DNA from: Proteles cristata cristata | Taxonomy: Eukaryota; Chordata; Mammalia; Carnivora; Hyaenidae | Direction: 5' to 3' | Length of the DNA: 64,000 nucleotides | NCBI GenBank assembly: GCA_017311185.1 | Contig: JAESUZ010001071.1 | Location: forward strand, 992,001-1,056,000 | In this document: in pieces, positions 1-11,133 of the stretch | How positions within the stretch are numbered: the stretch's first letter is position 1 | Layout: every line of letters starts with the position of its first letter | Notes under the pieces: generated by a model | What the model was told of the DNA's origin: nothing | What the model saw: only the letters and a program-made list of their open reading frames with translations | Database searches by the model: none | Translations under genes and position numbers: made by a program

Positions 1-1210
1 CCCAAACCAGAACACGAGCATTCAGAAGACATGATGATATCAAAAAATCCAACAGAAATTACGTGTGACTTGAATCCTGAATGGAGAACAAGGAAGTAAT
101 ACTTATGAAAGCTGACAATTTTTCAGATAATAACATAAAAGAATCAAGAAACCCCAAAAAGAATGAATACCAAGAAAACACAAGCTAGTAATCTAAGGTT
201 CAAACTGTTGAGAATAAGAGACCAACAACATCTTAAAAATAGAGACACACACACTTCACACACAGCGTGGGTAAGGGTTACAGACCCTCCAACAGAATCC
301 ATAGAAACTAAGAGTAACATTTTATAGAGCTGAAAGAAAAAAAGTACAATTGCCAGCCCAGAAATATATAACTTTAAAAATAGATTTAAATGAAGAAACA
401 AACTTTTCAGACAAACAAGCAGAATATTCATGGCCAGCAAAGCTACGCTAAAAGAAATGTTCAAATTGTAAAAGAAATTCTGCAGGAAGGAGGAATGTGG
501 GACTAGGCAGAAAAGTGGATGTATCAAAAAGATACAAAGAACTCTAGAAATGGACTAACTACAGGTAGAGAAAGCCTTCTTTCTCAACATTCCCCCTCAG
601 GAATGTAGCTGTAAATCTCCTCAAAGTGTCAGCATGTCAAATACAACCATATGTAGAAAGGATAACACATCACAACTGTGATGTATTCCAAAAGTCAGGG
701 CTGAGTCAATATTGGGGAGTCGGGGGAGAATCCATCCTTACACATTTGTAATAAGTCATAGAAGTTTATAGCGCAAATAGTGAACTTTAAGGTACTTTTG
801 AATTTCTTTAATTGAAATAGATACATCAACAATCATGGATATGGACTGTTCTTTAGGAAACAGATAAGAAGGAATCATTGATTCACACAAGGTGGATGAA
901 TCCCAAATGTGTTTTGCTAAGTGAAAGACAAAACATTCTATGTGATGTTGTCTGACATTCTGGAAAAAGGAAAACTATAGGGACAGAGTACAGAAAACTA
1001 TAGGGACAGAGTACAGGAGTTTCAGAAACTGAGTATGAGGCCTGGTGTTAGTTACAAAAAGGCAGAGGTCTTTGGTGCCAGAATTGTTCTCTCTCTTGAC
1101 TGTAGTGGTGGATACACAAATATGTGAATTTGTCAAAACATGTAGGATTTTATACCTCAAAGTTTACTGAAATTTTTAAAAAGCATAAACCAATAACTCA
1201 AAAATCCTTG
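1..1210 (+). mobile_element. Ancient L1M or HAL1-like LINE remnant
   Basis: Positions about 320-560 match the end of an old mammalian L1 ORF1 and the sequence after it: 'cagacaaacaagcagaatattcatgg'-type text leading into 'gaaatgttcaaattgtaaaa' and the 'ttctgcaggaaggagg' stretch. Positions about 860-1210 match an old L1 3' end: 'gctaagtgaaagacaaaa', 'gacattctggaaaaagg', then 'gtagtggtggatacacaaa' and 'cctcaaagtttactg'. Only about 300 bp separates the ORF1-like part from the 3' end and no reverse transcriptase is seen. That fits HAL1, a half-L1 without ORF2, or an internally deleted L1M. No reading frame is intact. The 5' part is cut by the window edge. Confidence 0.65.
971..1016. repeat. Perfect 23-bp tandem duplication
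   Basis: The 23-bp unit starting 'aaaactatagggacagag' occurs twice without a mismatch (971-993 and 994-1016). It lies inside the 3' end of the old L1/HAL1-like element. The host element is strongly diverged but the two copies are identical, so the duplication is much younger than the element. Confidence 0.9.
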
Positions 1211-2280
1211 AACTCCTTCACAGCTCTCAGAAACTACTACAAATATTTTATGAGAATATGTAAAGCAAATTCCACACGATCGTTTTGTCAGAATGCACAA
1301 TCATGTATGGTAATGGAAATGATTGCTTAAAAAAGTCATTCTTTAAGAAAACAAAAGGGATTCAGGGTCAGTCAGGGTATATCTACACCACATTTAAGTA
1401 CAAACTTGAAATAGGCCTGTATTACAGAGTCTGAAATCCATCTGTTTAGTGAATTCTTTTGATGTTCCACTCTGTGTTTTATGTGAGGCAAACGGCAAAC
1501 TGTGTGTAAAGTCTGGGAATACACAAAACTTTAGTTTAGGCTTTTAGTGCCTTACATTTCCTTCGACCACAATTATTTTAGACAAATCTCAGGTAAGGTA
1601 TATATGTGAGTTGATTACAGATGGGAAAATATCCTAAAAATAGCATCAATGCTATTCCTGTTCCTTATTGATCCTTAGTATATCTTTATAATGATGGATA
1701 TAATGGCAGCAAAACTAGAAAAATAAAGTTAACAATATCTAAACTACATACAGTTTTTAAAGCAATAGAATTAACTTTCCATACTATAAACATGTAGTTA
1801 AAACTCTAGAAGTATTTACTAGCACTGTGGGGCTAGGGGGAGAGAATTAGACATTCCATTAAAGCCAGTTGTGAGTGTTTCTATAATTACCACCACCATT
1901 ATGGTAAAATAATAATCCTTTTCTGTATCCATGTAAAGCAAACAGGAGAATAGACCCATGTAAAAGCAAGCAGTTACAATTTGCTTAGATTTTAATTAGA
2001 CTCATTTATGAGCTATGTGATTAGAATAATAAAAACATTAAAATAGGGGAATGAGGGAGCATCTTCAGAACAATAAACCCTAGGAATGTAGAGATGCAAT
2101 TACAAGTATTATAAATGCTGATAAAACTGAAGTTTCTACATTTAAATGTATCAGAATAGAGTCATGAGAATGGGAATGCTCAAAGTTCTAGAGTAAAGAA
2201 TACTAATTAAAATAAAGATGATGAATATTTGAGCTTCTATAATATGTACTTAGTCACAACTACGGACACAAACATGATCA
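1211..2280. other. AT-rich stretch, no recognised feature
   Basis: No open reading frame with recognisable similarity, no splice-flanked exon and no repeat family that I can name. Short A/T runs and stop codons occur in all frames. Probably old single-copy or highly decayed sequence. Confidence 0.5.
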
Positions 2281-2284
2281 TCTG

Positions 2285-2592
2285 TCTTAGTTCAGGCTGC
2301 TGAATACCATAGACAGAGTGACTTCAGTAGGAATTTCCCCACAGTTCCAGAGGCTGGGAAGTCCAAGATCAAGTCATCAGGTGATTACTTTTCTCCATGA
2401 AGAATCTCTTTCTGGCTTGCAGAAAGTTTGTTAGGTCTTTATATACTGAATAGAGAGGTCTGGTCTCTCCTGCGTAACTCATTACCTCATTTAAACTTAA
2501 TTATCCCCCAAATACCACACTCATCTCCAAATACCATCACATTGTGAGTTAGGGCTTTAAGAATTTGGGGGAGACATGTTCAGTCCATGACA
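2285..2592 (-). mobile_element. MLT1-type (ERVL-MaLR) LTR, antisense
   Basis: The plus strand reads as the reverse complement of an MLT1 LTR. It has 'gttcaggctgctgaatacca' near the start, 'ccagaggctgggaagtccaa' and 'gatcaagtcatcagg' in the middle, 'aataccatcacattgtgagt' and the terminal 'gggggagacatgttcagtcc' followed by 'atgacacc'. It is a solo, diverged, non-coding LTR of an ancient endogenous retrovirus-like element, with no internal sequence beside it. Confidence 0.8.
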
Positions 2593-3271
2593 CCATGGTA
2601 TAATGGACTATTCATCTAAATGTATAGTAATGTATGTAGAGGCCTGGTATGATAGTACAGGAAGGATGGCGAGATCTGGGATAGTAAGACCTGCTACTGG
2701 CCAACATAGGAAGATTTGCACAGGGAGTTGAAATCACTTAGAAGATTGGAGACAAAATGTACAATGTATCCACTTCTAGAGACAATCTCTTCAGTGAGAC
2801 ATGAAAGGCCCTCAGCTAAGAGTGTTTGTTTGGGATGAAGCCATAGAACAGAGATTTTTATTAAAGTTCAACTTCTTAATTAAGTCAGATCAGTAAAAAT
2901 ACATGCAAATTTATGGGCTTTCAATGAGCTTGGCAGTAAAACTCCAATCCATCATTTATGGAAGCAACAGGATCATGCAGTGTATACGTATTCATCTCAA
3001 CCCCATCATTATATAATATCCATACAACCACAGGAACACTGTGACTTTAGATTGTAAATATGGCGATTTTGCCCCTTCAGGTAATTTAAATTAAGGTGAG
3101 AAAACCGGAAGAGAATGCGAAGGGAACTTGAGTCAGAACAGCAACATCTACAGAGTGATCAGGTGTTAAATGGACTTCCCTTTTTAAATAGATTTTTCTT
3201 TTCTAAAACTGGAAGAGGCATCTTGTATTCGTAGAGTATTTTTGAGGTCAGTATGTAAAAAGCACATTGCA
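2593..3271. other. Unassigned non-coding stretch
   Basis: AT-rich sequence without a recognisable gene or named repeat. It ends where the SINE at 3272 begins. Confidence 0.45.
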
Positions 3272-3460
3272 GGGGCACCTGGATGGTTCAGCTGGATAAA
3301 CTTCTGACTCTCGATTTTGGCTCAGATCATGATCTCAGGTTTCAAGCCCCACATGGGGCTCTGCACCGACAGAACAGTGCTGCTTGGAATTCTCCCTCCC
3401 TCCCTCTCTCTCTCTCTCTTCCCTGCCTATATGCTCTCTTTCAAAATAAACTTTAAAAAA
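3272..3460 (+). mobile_element. Feline tRNA-Lys-derived SINE (SINEC type)
   Basis: Diverged copy. It starts 'ggggcacctggatggttcag', then 'gatcatgatctcaggtttc' and 'aagccccacatggggctctg', a CT-rich tract and the tail 'ttcaaaataaactttaaaaaa'. The tRNA-like head would carry pol III A and B boxes, but both are mutated here. No convincing target-site duplication beyond a short 'attgca'. Confidence 0.93.
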
Positions 3461-3973
3461 TTGCAAAACCAATCTCTGTATACTTGTTGCTGTACATATA
3501 CTTCTAACATAATCATAAATGTGATCATATAATCCCATATTTACTTCAGATTCTACCCTCAACCCTCTTCCTCCCTCCCTTCTGCAGACGGAAGAAACAC
3601 ACACACAGTCTTATGCTGATAGAGAAATGGAATACCTGTGAGGCTGGGCCATAAACATGTAGGACAGGCAGAGGGGTAGGGGGGGAGTTCCTAGAAATTG
3701 GCAGAGACTAGAATCCATCCATATGGAAGGACACTATAGAAGATTCCTTTGACTTCTGCCATGCCTAAAATGCAGAAGAGAAAACGAAGACCTCATTTAA
3801 GTTTTGAATGACAAGCCTAGCTGCTGAGGTGGTTTATGGACTATTGCGGGAACAAATTTAAGTAGGAAATCAAGTTGGAAATCCCTACCTGAGTTCAGAC
3901 AGGGCTGGAAGCAGGGGATGTGAGCAGAGTGGCTGCACATTGGAAGGTAGAATTTATAGGACTTGCTAAAGAA

Positions 3974-4019
<46 letters not shown>

Positions 4020-5224
4020 GTAGGAAATAAATATAGAAATATAGGAATAAATAAAGAATTTATAGGAAAGTTCCACCACTGTGTCTGTTCACACTGTTGA
4101 TCAGACCGCAGTGCTGCTTCTGAACTCTCTGCCTATGTACCCAACCTGCCTATTAGTGCCCAGCTCAAGTTTCCCCTCCATGGTTCTTCATCAGACCACC
4201 CCAGGCCACCATACTTCAAAACTCAACCTCTTTCCTTTCCAGCATTTCCTCAACTGCTGATAAATCCCAAAAGTCAAAGAACAACAAGAACCAATCGAGA
4301 GTCCAAAAAATTAACTTGCCCTCATCGCAGCAAATACAGCCAAAGAAACCATGAAGTACCTCACAAAACAGAAGGACCGGAAGGGATTTTGAAGGGTGGA
4401 GTTTAGATAAGATTTAAGTGATATATTGCTCTGTCTGGAACACCACCAAGCGGCCCTATGTATAAACATTTAGGCTTAGGCTGAAAAGGACTTGTGTTCC
4501 CATTCACTCAGAAACTACAAGTAAGGAAAATGTGGAATTTTGTGTTCAAAAGCTCTTTTTCTGAGATTCTAAATATAGGTTGAAAAAAAAAAATCAAAAC
4601 TGCTTCTCTGTATGAAAGTAAACCAAATAACAGATCTTCCAAACCAGAATGTGATGTTCTATTATCACATAGGATAGTATTTGAAAGAGTAAAGTTTATA
4701 ATCATTGAGGATTTTAGATGGTTAACATATCTTAATAAAAAAAGCAGTTTTGATAGATATACACTGTGAACTCTTGAACCCTGGTATTCAATGAGCAAAT
4801 ATTGGTTATCTTTTTCTGGAAGTAATAGGAGAGGAGTGCTGATTTTTGTCAGGATTTTAAAATTGTAAGTATATTTTAGTTTTGCATATCATCTAACAGG
4901 GAATTAAGAAACATGAAGATATACTAGGAAGTTGTGTGCTAAATCATTGAAGACATGAACTTGCAAGGTTTATCCACAGGCCACGGAGTTGTATGTGCCG
5001 TTGAACAATCTGTTTGTGTGTTACCTATTCCAGATGTACCCCCACTGACTAAAAAACCAAAACCTTCAAATTTACAATATTTACATACATTAGGAAACTG
5101 AACAAACAGACAAGTGTCCCACTGTGAATTTACTTGAACCAATATCTTCAGATCTATAATCTTGTATATAAAGTTTCCCAGAATTCCTGGTCTATTTGGT
5201 GATCACTAGTCTATCATGTACATT
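3461..5224. other. Unassigned stretch with an AT-rich microsatellite
   Basis: Apart from the tetranucleotide array described separately I see no gene, exon or named repeat. The part around 4060-4350 is less AT-rich, but every frame is interrupted. Confidence 0.45.
3971..4015. repeat. (AAAT)n microsatellite, about 11 units
   Basis: Uninterrupted 'aataaataaata' array, followed by imperfect AT-rich text ('aaatatagaaatatagg') that looks like decayed flanks. There is no SINE body upstream, so this is a free-standing tetranucleotide repeat rather than a retroposon tail. Likely polymorphic. Confidence 0.95.
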
Positions 5225-5941
5225 AGTCTCATTTGTAGCATGACGACAAACTTGGTGGCTTAAAACAATGACAGTTTATGGTCTCACAGTTCAGGAGACC
5301 AGAAGTCCAAATGTCAAGTTGACTGCAGGGCTATGCTCCCTTCAGAAGTTCTAAGAGATTCTGGTCCTTGACTCGTTCACCTTCTAGCAACGGTCAGCAT
5401 CCCCTGACTTGCTGCTGCCTCTGTCTCTGCTCTCTCATCACATTTCTCTTTATATAATCTTTGTCCTTGTTTGCTGGCTTCAAAACTATTTCAAAACTCT
5501 CTCTGCCTAAGGAAACAGGACTGTGTTTGTTTTTGGGTTTGTTTTGTTTTGCTTTATTTTGTTTTTTTGAGTGAGAGACAGAGACTGAGAAAAGAGAGCA
5601 AGCATGTGATTGAAAGTCAGGGAGGGAGGAAGGTGCAGAAGGAGAGGGTGGGGGAGAGAATCCCAAGCAGCCTACATGGGGCTCAGTCTCACAACCATGA
5701 GATCGTGACCTGAGTGGAAATCAAGAGTCAGGATGCTCAACCAGCTTAGTCACTGAGGTGCCCCAGGATTGTACTTAGAGCCCACGTCAGTTTATCCAGT
5801 ATAAACTCTTCCTTGCAAGGTCCTTAATTTCACCCCATCTTTTGCCATAGAAGATTTACTCTTTGCCAGAGCAGGTAATATTCACAAGTTCTGGGGATTA
5901 GGATGTGGACATTTCTTTAGGAAACTATGTAGCATACTACA
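5225..5941 (-). mobile_element. MLT1-type LTR, antisense, split by a SINE
   Basis: Left part (5225-5516) includes 'aacttggtggcttaaaacaa', 'ggtctcacagttcaggagac', 'cagaagtccaaatgtcaag' and 'cagggctatgctcccttcag'. Right part (5774-5941) includes 'taatttcaccccatcttttg' and 'acaagttctggggattagga'. Together they read as one antisense MaLR LTR interrupted by the SINE at 5526-5764. No coding potential. Confidence 0.75.
5526..5764 (-). mobile_element. Feline SINE, antisense, inside an MLT1 LTR
   Basis: Reverse-complement SINE: T-rich tail with 'tttattttgtttttttgag', GA-rich tract, 'ctcacaaccatgagatcgtg' and terminal 'cttagtcactgaggtgcccc'. Target-site duplication 'aggactgt' (5517-5524) and 'aggattgt' (5765-5772), one mismatch. 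It inserted after the LTR, so it dates the LTR as older. Confidence 0.93.
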
Positions 5942-6798
5942 CTTTTTTATATAGATTAGAAGTATAAGCTTTGAACTTCTTGAAGTTTATAGTAGTTTTA
6001 CTATTTACAACGGTAATTTGATCACATGTTATCTTAGTCAGTTTTCCAAGAATACACTGTGTCCAGAGTTTTAAAGCATATATTAGATTTCAAATGATCA
6101 TTGTTGTTCTGCTAATACATCTCCTAAATACCTATGCAGAACATACACATTTCCCAATTAACACAATTGGCAATTATACAGTTCTTACTTAATGTGAAGC
6201 AATGTCCATTTGTTCTGGTGCACAGCTCTATACACTGAAAGCTTATTGTTTAAGTGATGAAGCACCTGTGTTATATATAGTTTATAACAATGGTTTCTTT
6301 CATTTATATCCTGCACAGGGTCAACAATGGCTCCTTCCACATCCTATGTATTCTGGGACCGGAGCTAAAGCACAGCCATTATTAGGAACATCCTAATCTT
6401 GTGGTAGAAGAAAGAGCCAGACTAGCAAAATGATTCCAAAACTTTCTTCTTGAAAGTGACACACAGCACTTCTGCTCACACTCAGTCAGACAAAACATGC
6501 AATGATGCCCAATCAGGATGTACAAAGGGCCAGGGTATTAGAAAGAGTTGAAAGGAATAGTATAATCTTCTCATGGGGAGATACACACAGTTTTGAAATA
6601 CCAACTCAACCATATCTAGCTCTTGCACATTTGTCCTATCAAGGGCAAAGATATTGATACTTGCTTTAAAAACCTTGTTCATAAATCTTTTGCCCTTGAA
6701 TGCATTTTTTGATTATCAATGCCTTGACTCAATTGTCTGGGTCATGCAGACTTGCTATGCTACCTTACAGGAATATAGGAAATGAGGAATATTACTTC
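5942..6798. other. Unassigned non-coding stretch
   Basis: No recognisable exon or named repeat. Short frames such as the one at 6202-6396 show no domain, signal peptide or family resemblance. Confidence 0.45.
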
Positions 6799-6812
6799 TC
6801 AGTTAGTATTTT

Positions 6813-7030
6813 TTTTAATGTTTTTTATTTATTTCTAGGAGAGAGAGAGAGAGAGAGACAGTGTAAGAAGGGGAGGGTCAGAGAGAGAGGGAGTCACAGG
6901 CTGAAACAGGCTCCAGGCTCTAAGCTGGCAGTCAGCACAGAGCCCGATACGGGTCTTGAACCCACGAACCGTGAGATCATGACGTAAGCGAAAGTCGGAC
7001 GCTTAACCGACTAAGCCACCCAGGCGCCCC
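6813..7030 (-). mobile_element. Feline SINE, antisense, near-consensus young copy
   Basis: Ends on the plus strand 'gactaagccacccaggcgcc', keeps 'gaacccacgaaccgtgagat' and 'gagctggcagtcagc'-type text ('taagctggcagtcagcac'), and has an intact (GA)n tract and a T-rich tail. Flanked by 'tcagttagtatttt' (6799-6812) and 'tcggttagtatttt' (7031-7044). The same target appears a third time after the next SINE. Shares subfamily markers with the copy at 21093-21323. Confidence 0.96.
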
Positions 7031-7044
7031 TCGGTTAGTATTTT

Positions 7045-7261
7045 TAAAATACTTACTTAGAGAGGGAGAAAGAGAGAGCACACATAAGACTCTGATCAGG
7101 GGAGGAAGGAGAGAGAGAGAGAGATTGACAGAATTTCAAGCAGGCTCTGTGCTGTTAGTGTAGACCTTGACTTGAGGCTCAAACTCACAAACCAGGAGAT
7201 TATTACCTTAGCTGGAATCAAGAGTCGGTTGCTTGACCAATTAAGCCACCCCAGGTGCCCC
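7045..7261 (-). mobile_element. Feline SINE, antisense, older copy adjoining the previous one
   Basis: Diverged reverse-complement SINE: 'gagagggagaaagagagagc', 'tttcaagcaggctctgtgct', 'gaggctcaaactcacaaacc' and terminal 'taagccaccccaggtgcccc'. The right flank is 'ttgattagtatta' (7262-7274), a copy of the target seen at 6799-6812 and 7031-7044. The younger SINE therefore landed in this element's own target duplication. Confidence 0.93.
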
Positions 7262-7274
7262 TTGATTAGTATTA

Positions 7275-9089
7275 TTAAAGAAAAATCCATGATATAGAAC
7301 TTTTAGTAGTAGTTTCATACTATCAGAATGTCACACGCATGCCCCCTACTTTGTCTGCTAGATTCCTCCTCATCCAGTTTATTCACCATTCAGAAGTCCT
7401 AAATTGGTGGGCACATTTGTCTTGTTTTCACATCTTTGTTCCATCCACCATTCTTTAATCTTATCTTTAGCTCCTATAATTTTATGTGAGGCAATAAACA
7501 AACACATGGAGAAAAATAAAATTATTAAAAGAATCTCATAAACTCTAGGTCATTAACTAAAGAGAACCACTGTGTCAGGTTAGAGTTCCAATGATGGAAG
7601 ATGTAATTAAAAAAAGTAATTCAAACCTGCAACACATTGGTAGAAACCTATTTCTCTCTGACCAACTTACCACAGATCAATAAATATTCACCAGGTACCT
7701 GTGGATACATATTACAGAAGTGCACTAAAACTTCTAAACACTTGAAATATCACAGCAGGACTGCTTAATATAGCAGCTTTTTCTAAGCCTCTACAGTGTA
7801 GCACAGCAGGGGATATTAGTCCAGGTAAGAATGAAGCTGAATAAACTGCAAATGTACTATTAATCCCCACTGACCATGAATTTCTGGTTAACAAAAGATA
7901 GATTACGCTAAGTGTTCTTCGATCAAGGGTCATATTTCTAGCTAAGTAGCCCCTCTGGTCAAACATGACACTAATCCTAGCTAGTTCAAAGGCGCCACAG
8001 GCCTTTTGGTGACCAAAAGTAAACACTATTTTCCAGATGCTAAATTTGTAGAGCAATTTGGGGGAGAACAGTAATGGAATTTATCATAAATTTTATAATT
8101 CAAGAGTGAAACATATTTATAATGTTTTCATCCATTTCAGGATATTTCCCAAACATGAAGTCAGAATGAATTACTCTCTACAGTGTTTAGATTCCTTCCA
8201 GGCAAGAGGAAAGAGACCGGATCAGACAGAAGATTGTAGGAGAAGAACATAGAAGAGCTGTTGGATTTAAGCTTGGTACAGAGCAAAAGTAGGATATATT
8301 GGCCAATACGTAACTAAATCTTCAGTCACAACAATAAAAGTGTGAATTCTATAACAAGGAATTAGAGAATTTCGTTCTACTATGGAATGTTAAAAAAAAA
8401 AACTACAGGACATCATCTTTCCTTTTGGGCATGGTCTTTGATGAGAAATACAGAATTGCAGCCTAGAGTTGAGAAAGAATTACTAGACCCTTTGGGAATT
8501 TTTAGTTTACATGTATAATGACACAGCACTATTATGATCTTTGTGCAGTTAACACCTTACTTATTACAAGTTGTCACTCAAACATACAAAGAAAGTAGGC
8601 CAGAGGAAATAGACACCATTTCTCCACTTGCAAACTTGCTTTCAAAATATACTCTAAATATGGGACAATACAATGTCAAGAAGACAATTTGCTGTGGAAA
8701 CAAAATCACACAAAACATTAGTCTTGTCATTGGTAGCCTTCCTATCCCAGAATCCTTGAATTTCTGATGTATGCCTTACTTCAGCTAGTCCAATTTTTTG
8801 TGACTAGTTGAATTTGCTTTTTCTGATTTTAGCTCTTCCTACAATTCCTGGCTCTCCTTTGATAGATGCTCAATCTTGTGTTCTCTCAATCGGTTCACTC
8901 ATCTATGTACATTTATAATTCTACTTCTAAAATGGGGAGTCTGTTAAGTTTTGGTTTCAATCTTTTTTCTAACATCATTACTGAGAAATCTTTCCCAGCT
9001 TTCAAAATCAGAAAGGATATTTTCCTCTATGGTTTTCCAGGCCCCTACTTCTAAAACTCTCCTTATCTCATTCATGTTGCATTCATATT
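7275..9089. other. Unassigned non-coding stretch
   Basis: AT-rich sequence without a recognised gene. Frames at 7712-8056 and 8534-8767 show no known domain and no codon pattern typical of an exon. No young repeat is present. Confidence 0.45.
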
Positions 9090-9215
9090 ACTCTTTCAAG
9101 CCTCACATTATTTCTGTTTTATAAGTGAGGAAATAGAGCTGGAAAAGCTCAGTGGCTTGGCCTGAGAAAGCACAATTACAGCTCTGTCTGGGAATCAAGC
9201 CCTTGTCTGACTCCA
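9090..9215 (+). mobile_element. MIR fragment
   Basis: Retains the MIR core order: 'tctgttttataagtgaggaa', 'atagagctggaaaagctcag', 'ctgggaatcaagcccttg' and 'tctgactcc', matching the familiar 'fraction of bases in a bank of tRNA-derived core-SINE' pattern of plus-oriented MIR ends. Ancient tRNA-derived SINE, heavily diverged. Confidence 0.6.
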
Positions 9216-9479
9216 TAAACCATAACGGTCAATATGTCCACATGCATAGGGAAAACAATTCTCAAGCTATCTCCATTGGTCCAAATAGGAATTTTGTAGT
9301 TTTTCTTCAGAAATGCTTTAATGAAGGCTCTTTTTTTCACCATCTAGGGAGTTCGGGAAATAAAAATAGTAAGATTTATTAACAGACCCTGGTAACTTGG
9401 AAAGGAAGATGTTGAAAGTTCATTACACAGTGTTAATCAATTTGCTTCAGGAAGAAAAAAAAAAGAGAAGAAAGAGGTC
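9216..9479. other. Unassigned non-coding stretch
   Basis: No recognised feature. An A-rich run near 9450-9475 precedes the SINE insertion site. Confidence 0.4.
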
Positions 9480-9493
9480 TTGGTGACAGGTTT

Positions 9494-9603
9494 TCTTTCT
9501 TTCAAATTTTTAAAGTTTGTTTATTTAATTTTGAGAGAGAGAGCGAGCGTTCACAAGCAGGGGAAGGGCAGACAGAGCGAGAGATGGAAGGAGGGAGGGA
9601 GGG

Positions 9604-9635
<32 letters not shown>

Positions 9636-9763
9636 AAATGCCAAGCAGGCTCTGCCCCATCAGTGCAGAGCCCGATGTGGGGCTCAAATCCACGAACCAG
9701 GAGATGATGACCTTAGGAGAAACCAAGTTAGACACTCAACCAACTAAGTCACCCAGGCAGCCC
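9494..9763 (-). mobile_element. Feline SINE, antisense, with expanded GA tract
   Basis: T-rich tail, long GA/GGA-rich tract (about 9590-9637, including some 14 GA units), 'gccaagcaggctctgcccca', 'ggggctcaaatccacgaacc' and terminal 'taagtcacccaggcagccc'. Target-site duplication 'ttggtgacaggttt' (9480-9493) and 'ttgttgacaggttc' (9764-9777). The expanded GA tract makes this copy longer than most. Confidence 0.95.
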
Positions 9764-9777
9764 TTGTTGACAGGTTC

Positions 9778-11002
9778 TGAAGCAGTCCTTAAAAAGTTCA
9801 CAAGAAAATAGTGGGAGGGAAACTGTAGATTCCCTAGGATAAATTTATCTTATCCCTAGTACTCAGTGTGGCTCATGAGCACTGACATGAACTCTGCATC
9901 AATGAACACAGCCCTTCAGTTCTAACTGAACACTACTGCCTGGTACTGAGGATCATGAGAGGGTAGTGAGGAGGAAAGCAGACCCTTTAATACAACCACA
10001 GAAGAGTACTGTTCCTGGATAAAGAATAATATTAGTATGATATTTTTAAATTGCGAATCTACCACTCCTGAAATTCAATATGATTATTGACTCTACTTAT
10101 ATTCCAAGTATTGCCAGTGTCAGTTTACTCCTTGTTGCTATGCCGCCCCAGGAGCTAGAACATGAAGAATACCTAACATCTTCATGGATATGATCATTTG
10201 AACCCGGGAGCACTGGAGCCTAGGTTTTATTAGTTTTGTGAAACTGAAGGAAAAGAAATAGAGTCAGGAGGCCAGAAGGGGGCGCTCTCAGGCCCTATCC
10301 CTCCTATCAATTGCAGATGCCATCAGGAAGTGACACACCTTGCATTCCCAATAGGAAGAAGCCTAAACTTTACTACTCCTGCAATAGAAGGATTGTGGTC
10401 TGTGGAAGAGAAAATCTAACAGTCCAGGCAAAGATACCATCACAACTCAGCCACTGAAAAGCCACTATGTTTTGAACTCGCAGCTTATTTCAGTGGAATT
10501 TTTTGTTTCTAATAGCCCCTCCCAATTCCTTCCTTTCTTCTGGAAATCACTGGTCCTCTCTTTTGGTTTCTGGACTTGCCAGTGGTTTTTGCCCTAAATT
10601 GCTTATCCTGAATTGCAATTCTCTGCTATTCCTGAATAATCCCATTTTTGGTCATATACCCGCCAGTTTTGTTTTTAAGGTTAATACTTTAAACTTAGGA
10701 AATCCAGCTCTCATTGTCAAGCATAGCTTACTCAGGGAGTACTGAACTACAGCAATGGTGACCGAAAAACTGCCTTTCTCCAGGATATGGACATGTCCTA
10801 TGTGTCTACTATTCTTTATACCCAGCATCACTTTCAATAGAGACAGGAGACTCTCATTCCTCAGGTTCTAATTGGTTCTTCCATAAACAAATTTAATATA
10901 TTTATGATTATTGTGTTAATAAAACTAAAGAATATTTTGAAACATTTTCAATAATGTGTAAGTAGTGTTTCCTTTATTCAAAGGACAGCATTATACATAC
11001 TT
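9778..11002. other. Unassigned stretch containing a CTCF-like motif
   Basis: No recognised gene or named repeat. The less AT-rich part at about 10240-10320 contains the CTCF-like motif described separately. Confidence 0.4.
10272..10286 (+). promoter_or_regulatory. Candidate CTCF binding motif
   Basis: 'ccagaagggggcgct' fits the CTCF core pattern CCASYAGRKGGCRSY with one mismatch (A at the Y position). It lies outside any repeat that I recognise. Motif match only; occupancy cannot be judged from sequence. Confidence 0.4.
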
Positions 11003-11092
11003 TTTTCTTTCATAGTTTGTTGTCAAGTTGGTTTCCATTTAGCACCCAGTGCTCATCCCCACAAGTGCCCTCCTCCATGCCCATCACCCCCC

Positions 11093-11133
11093 TTCCCCTC
11101 TCCTCCACCCCCCTTCCCCTCTCCTCCACCCCC
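11093..11133. repeat. 21-bp tandem repeat in the L1-E 3' UTR polypurine tract
   Basis: The unit 'ttcccctctcctccaccccc' is repeated (11093-11112 and 11114-11133). On the L1 sense strand it is a G-rich purine tract with several GGGG runs, a known hallmark of L1 3' UTRs and a possible G-quadruplex former. Confidence 0.8.

Noticed and set aside
3335..3604. Minus-strand 89-codon frame over the SINE
   Set aside because: It is SINE and pyrimidine-tract sequence read in reverse.
6811..7030. tRNA-Lys gene
   Set aside because: The A- and B-box-like text belongs to the tRNA-derived head of the SINE. The acceptor stem and anticodon arm are not intact, and the body and tail of the SINE follow.
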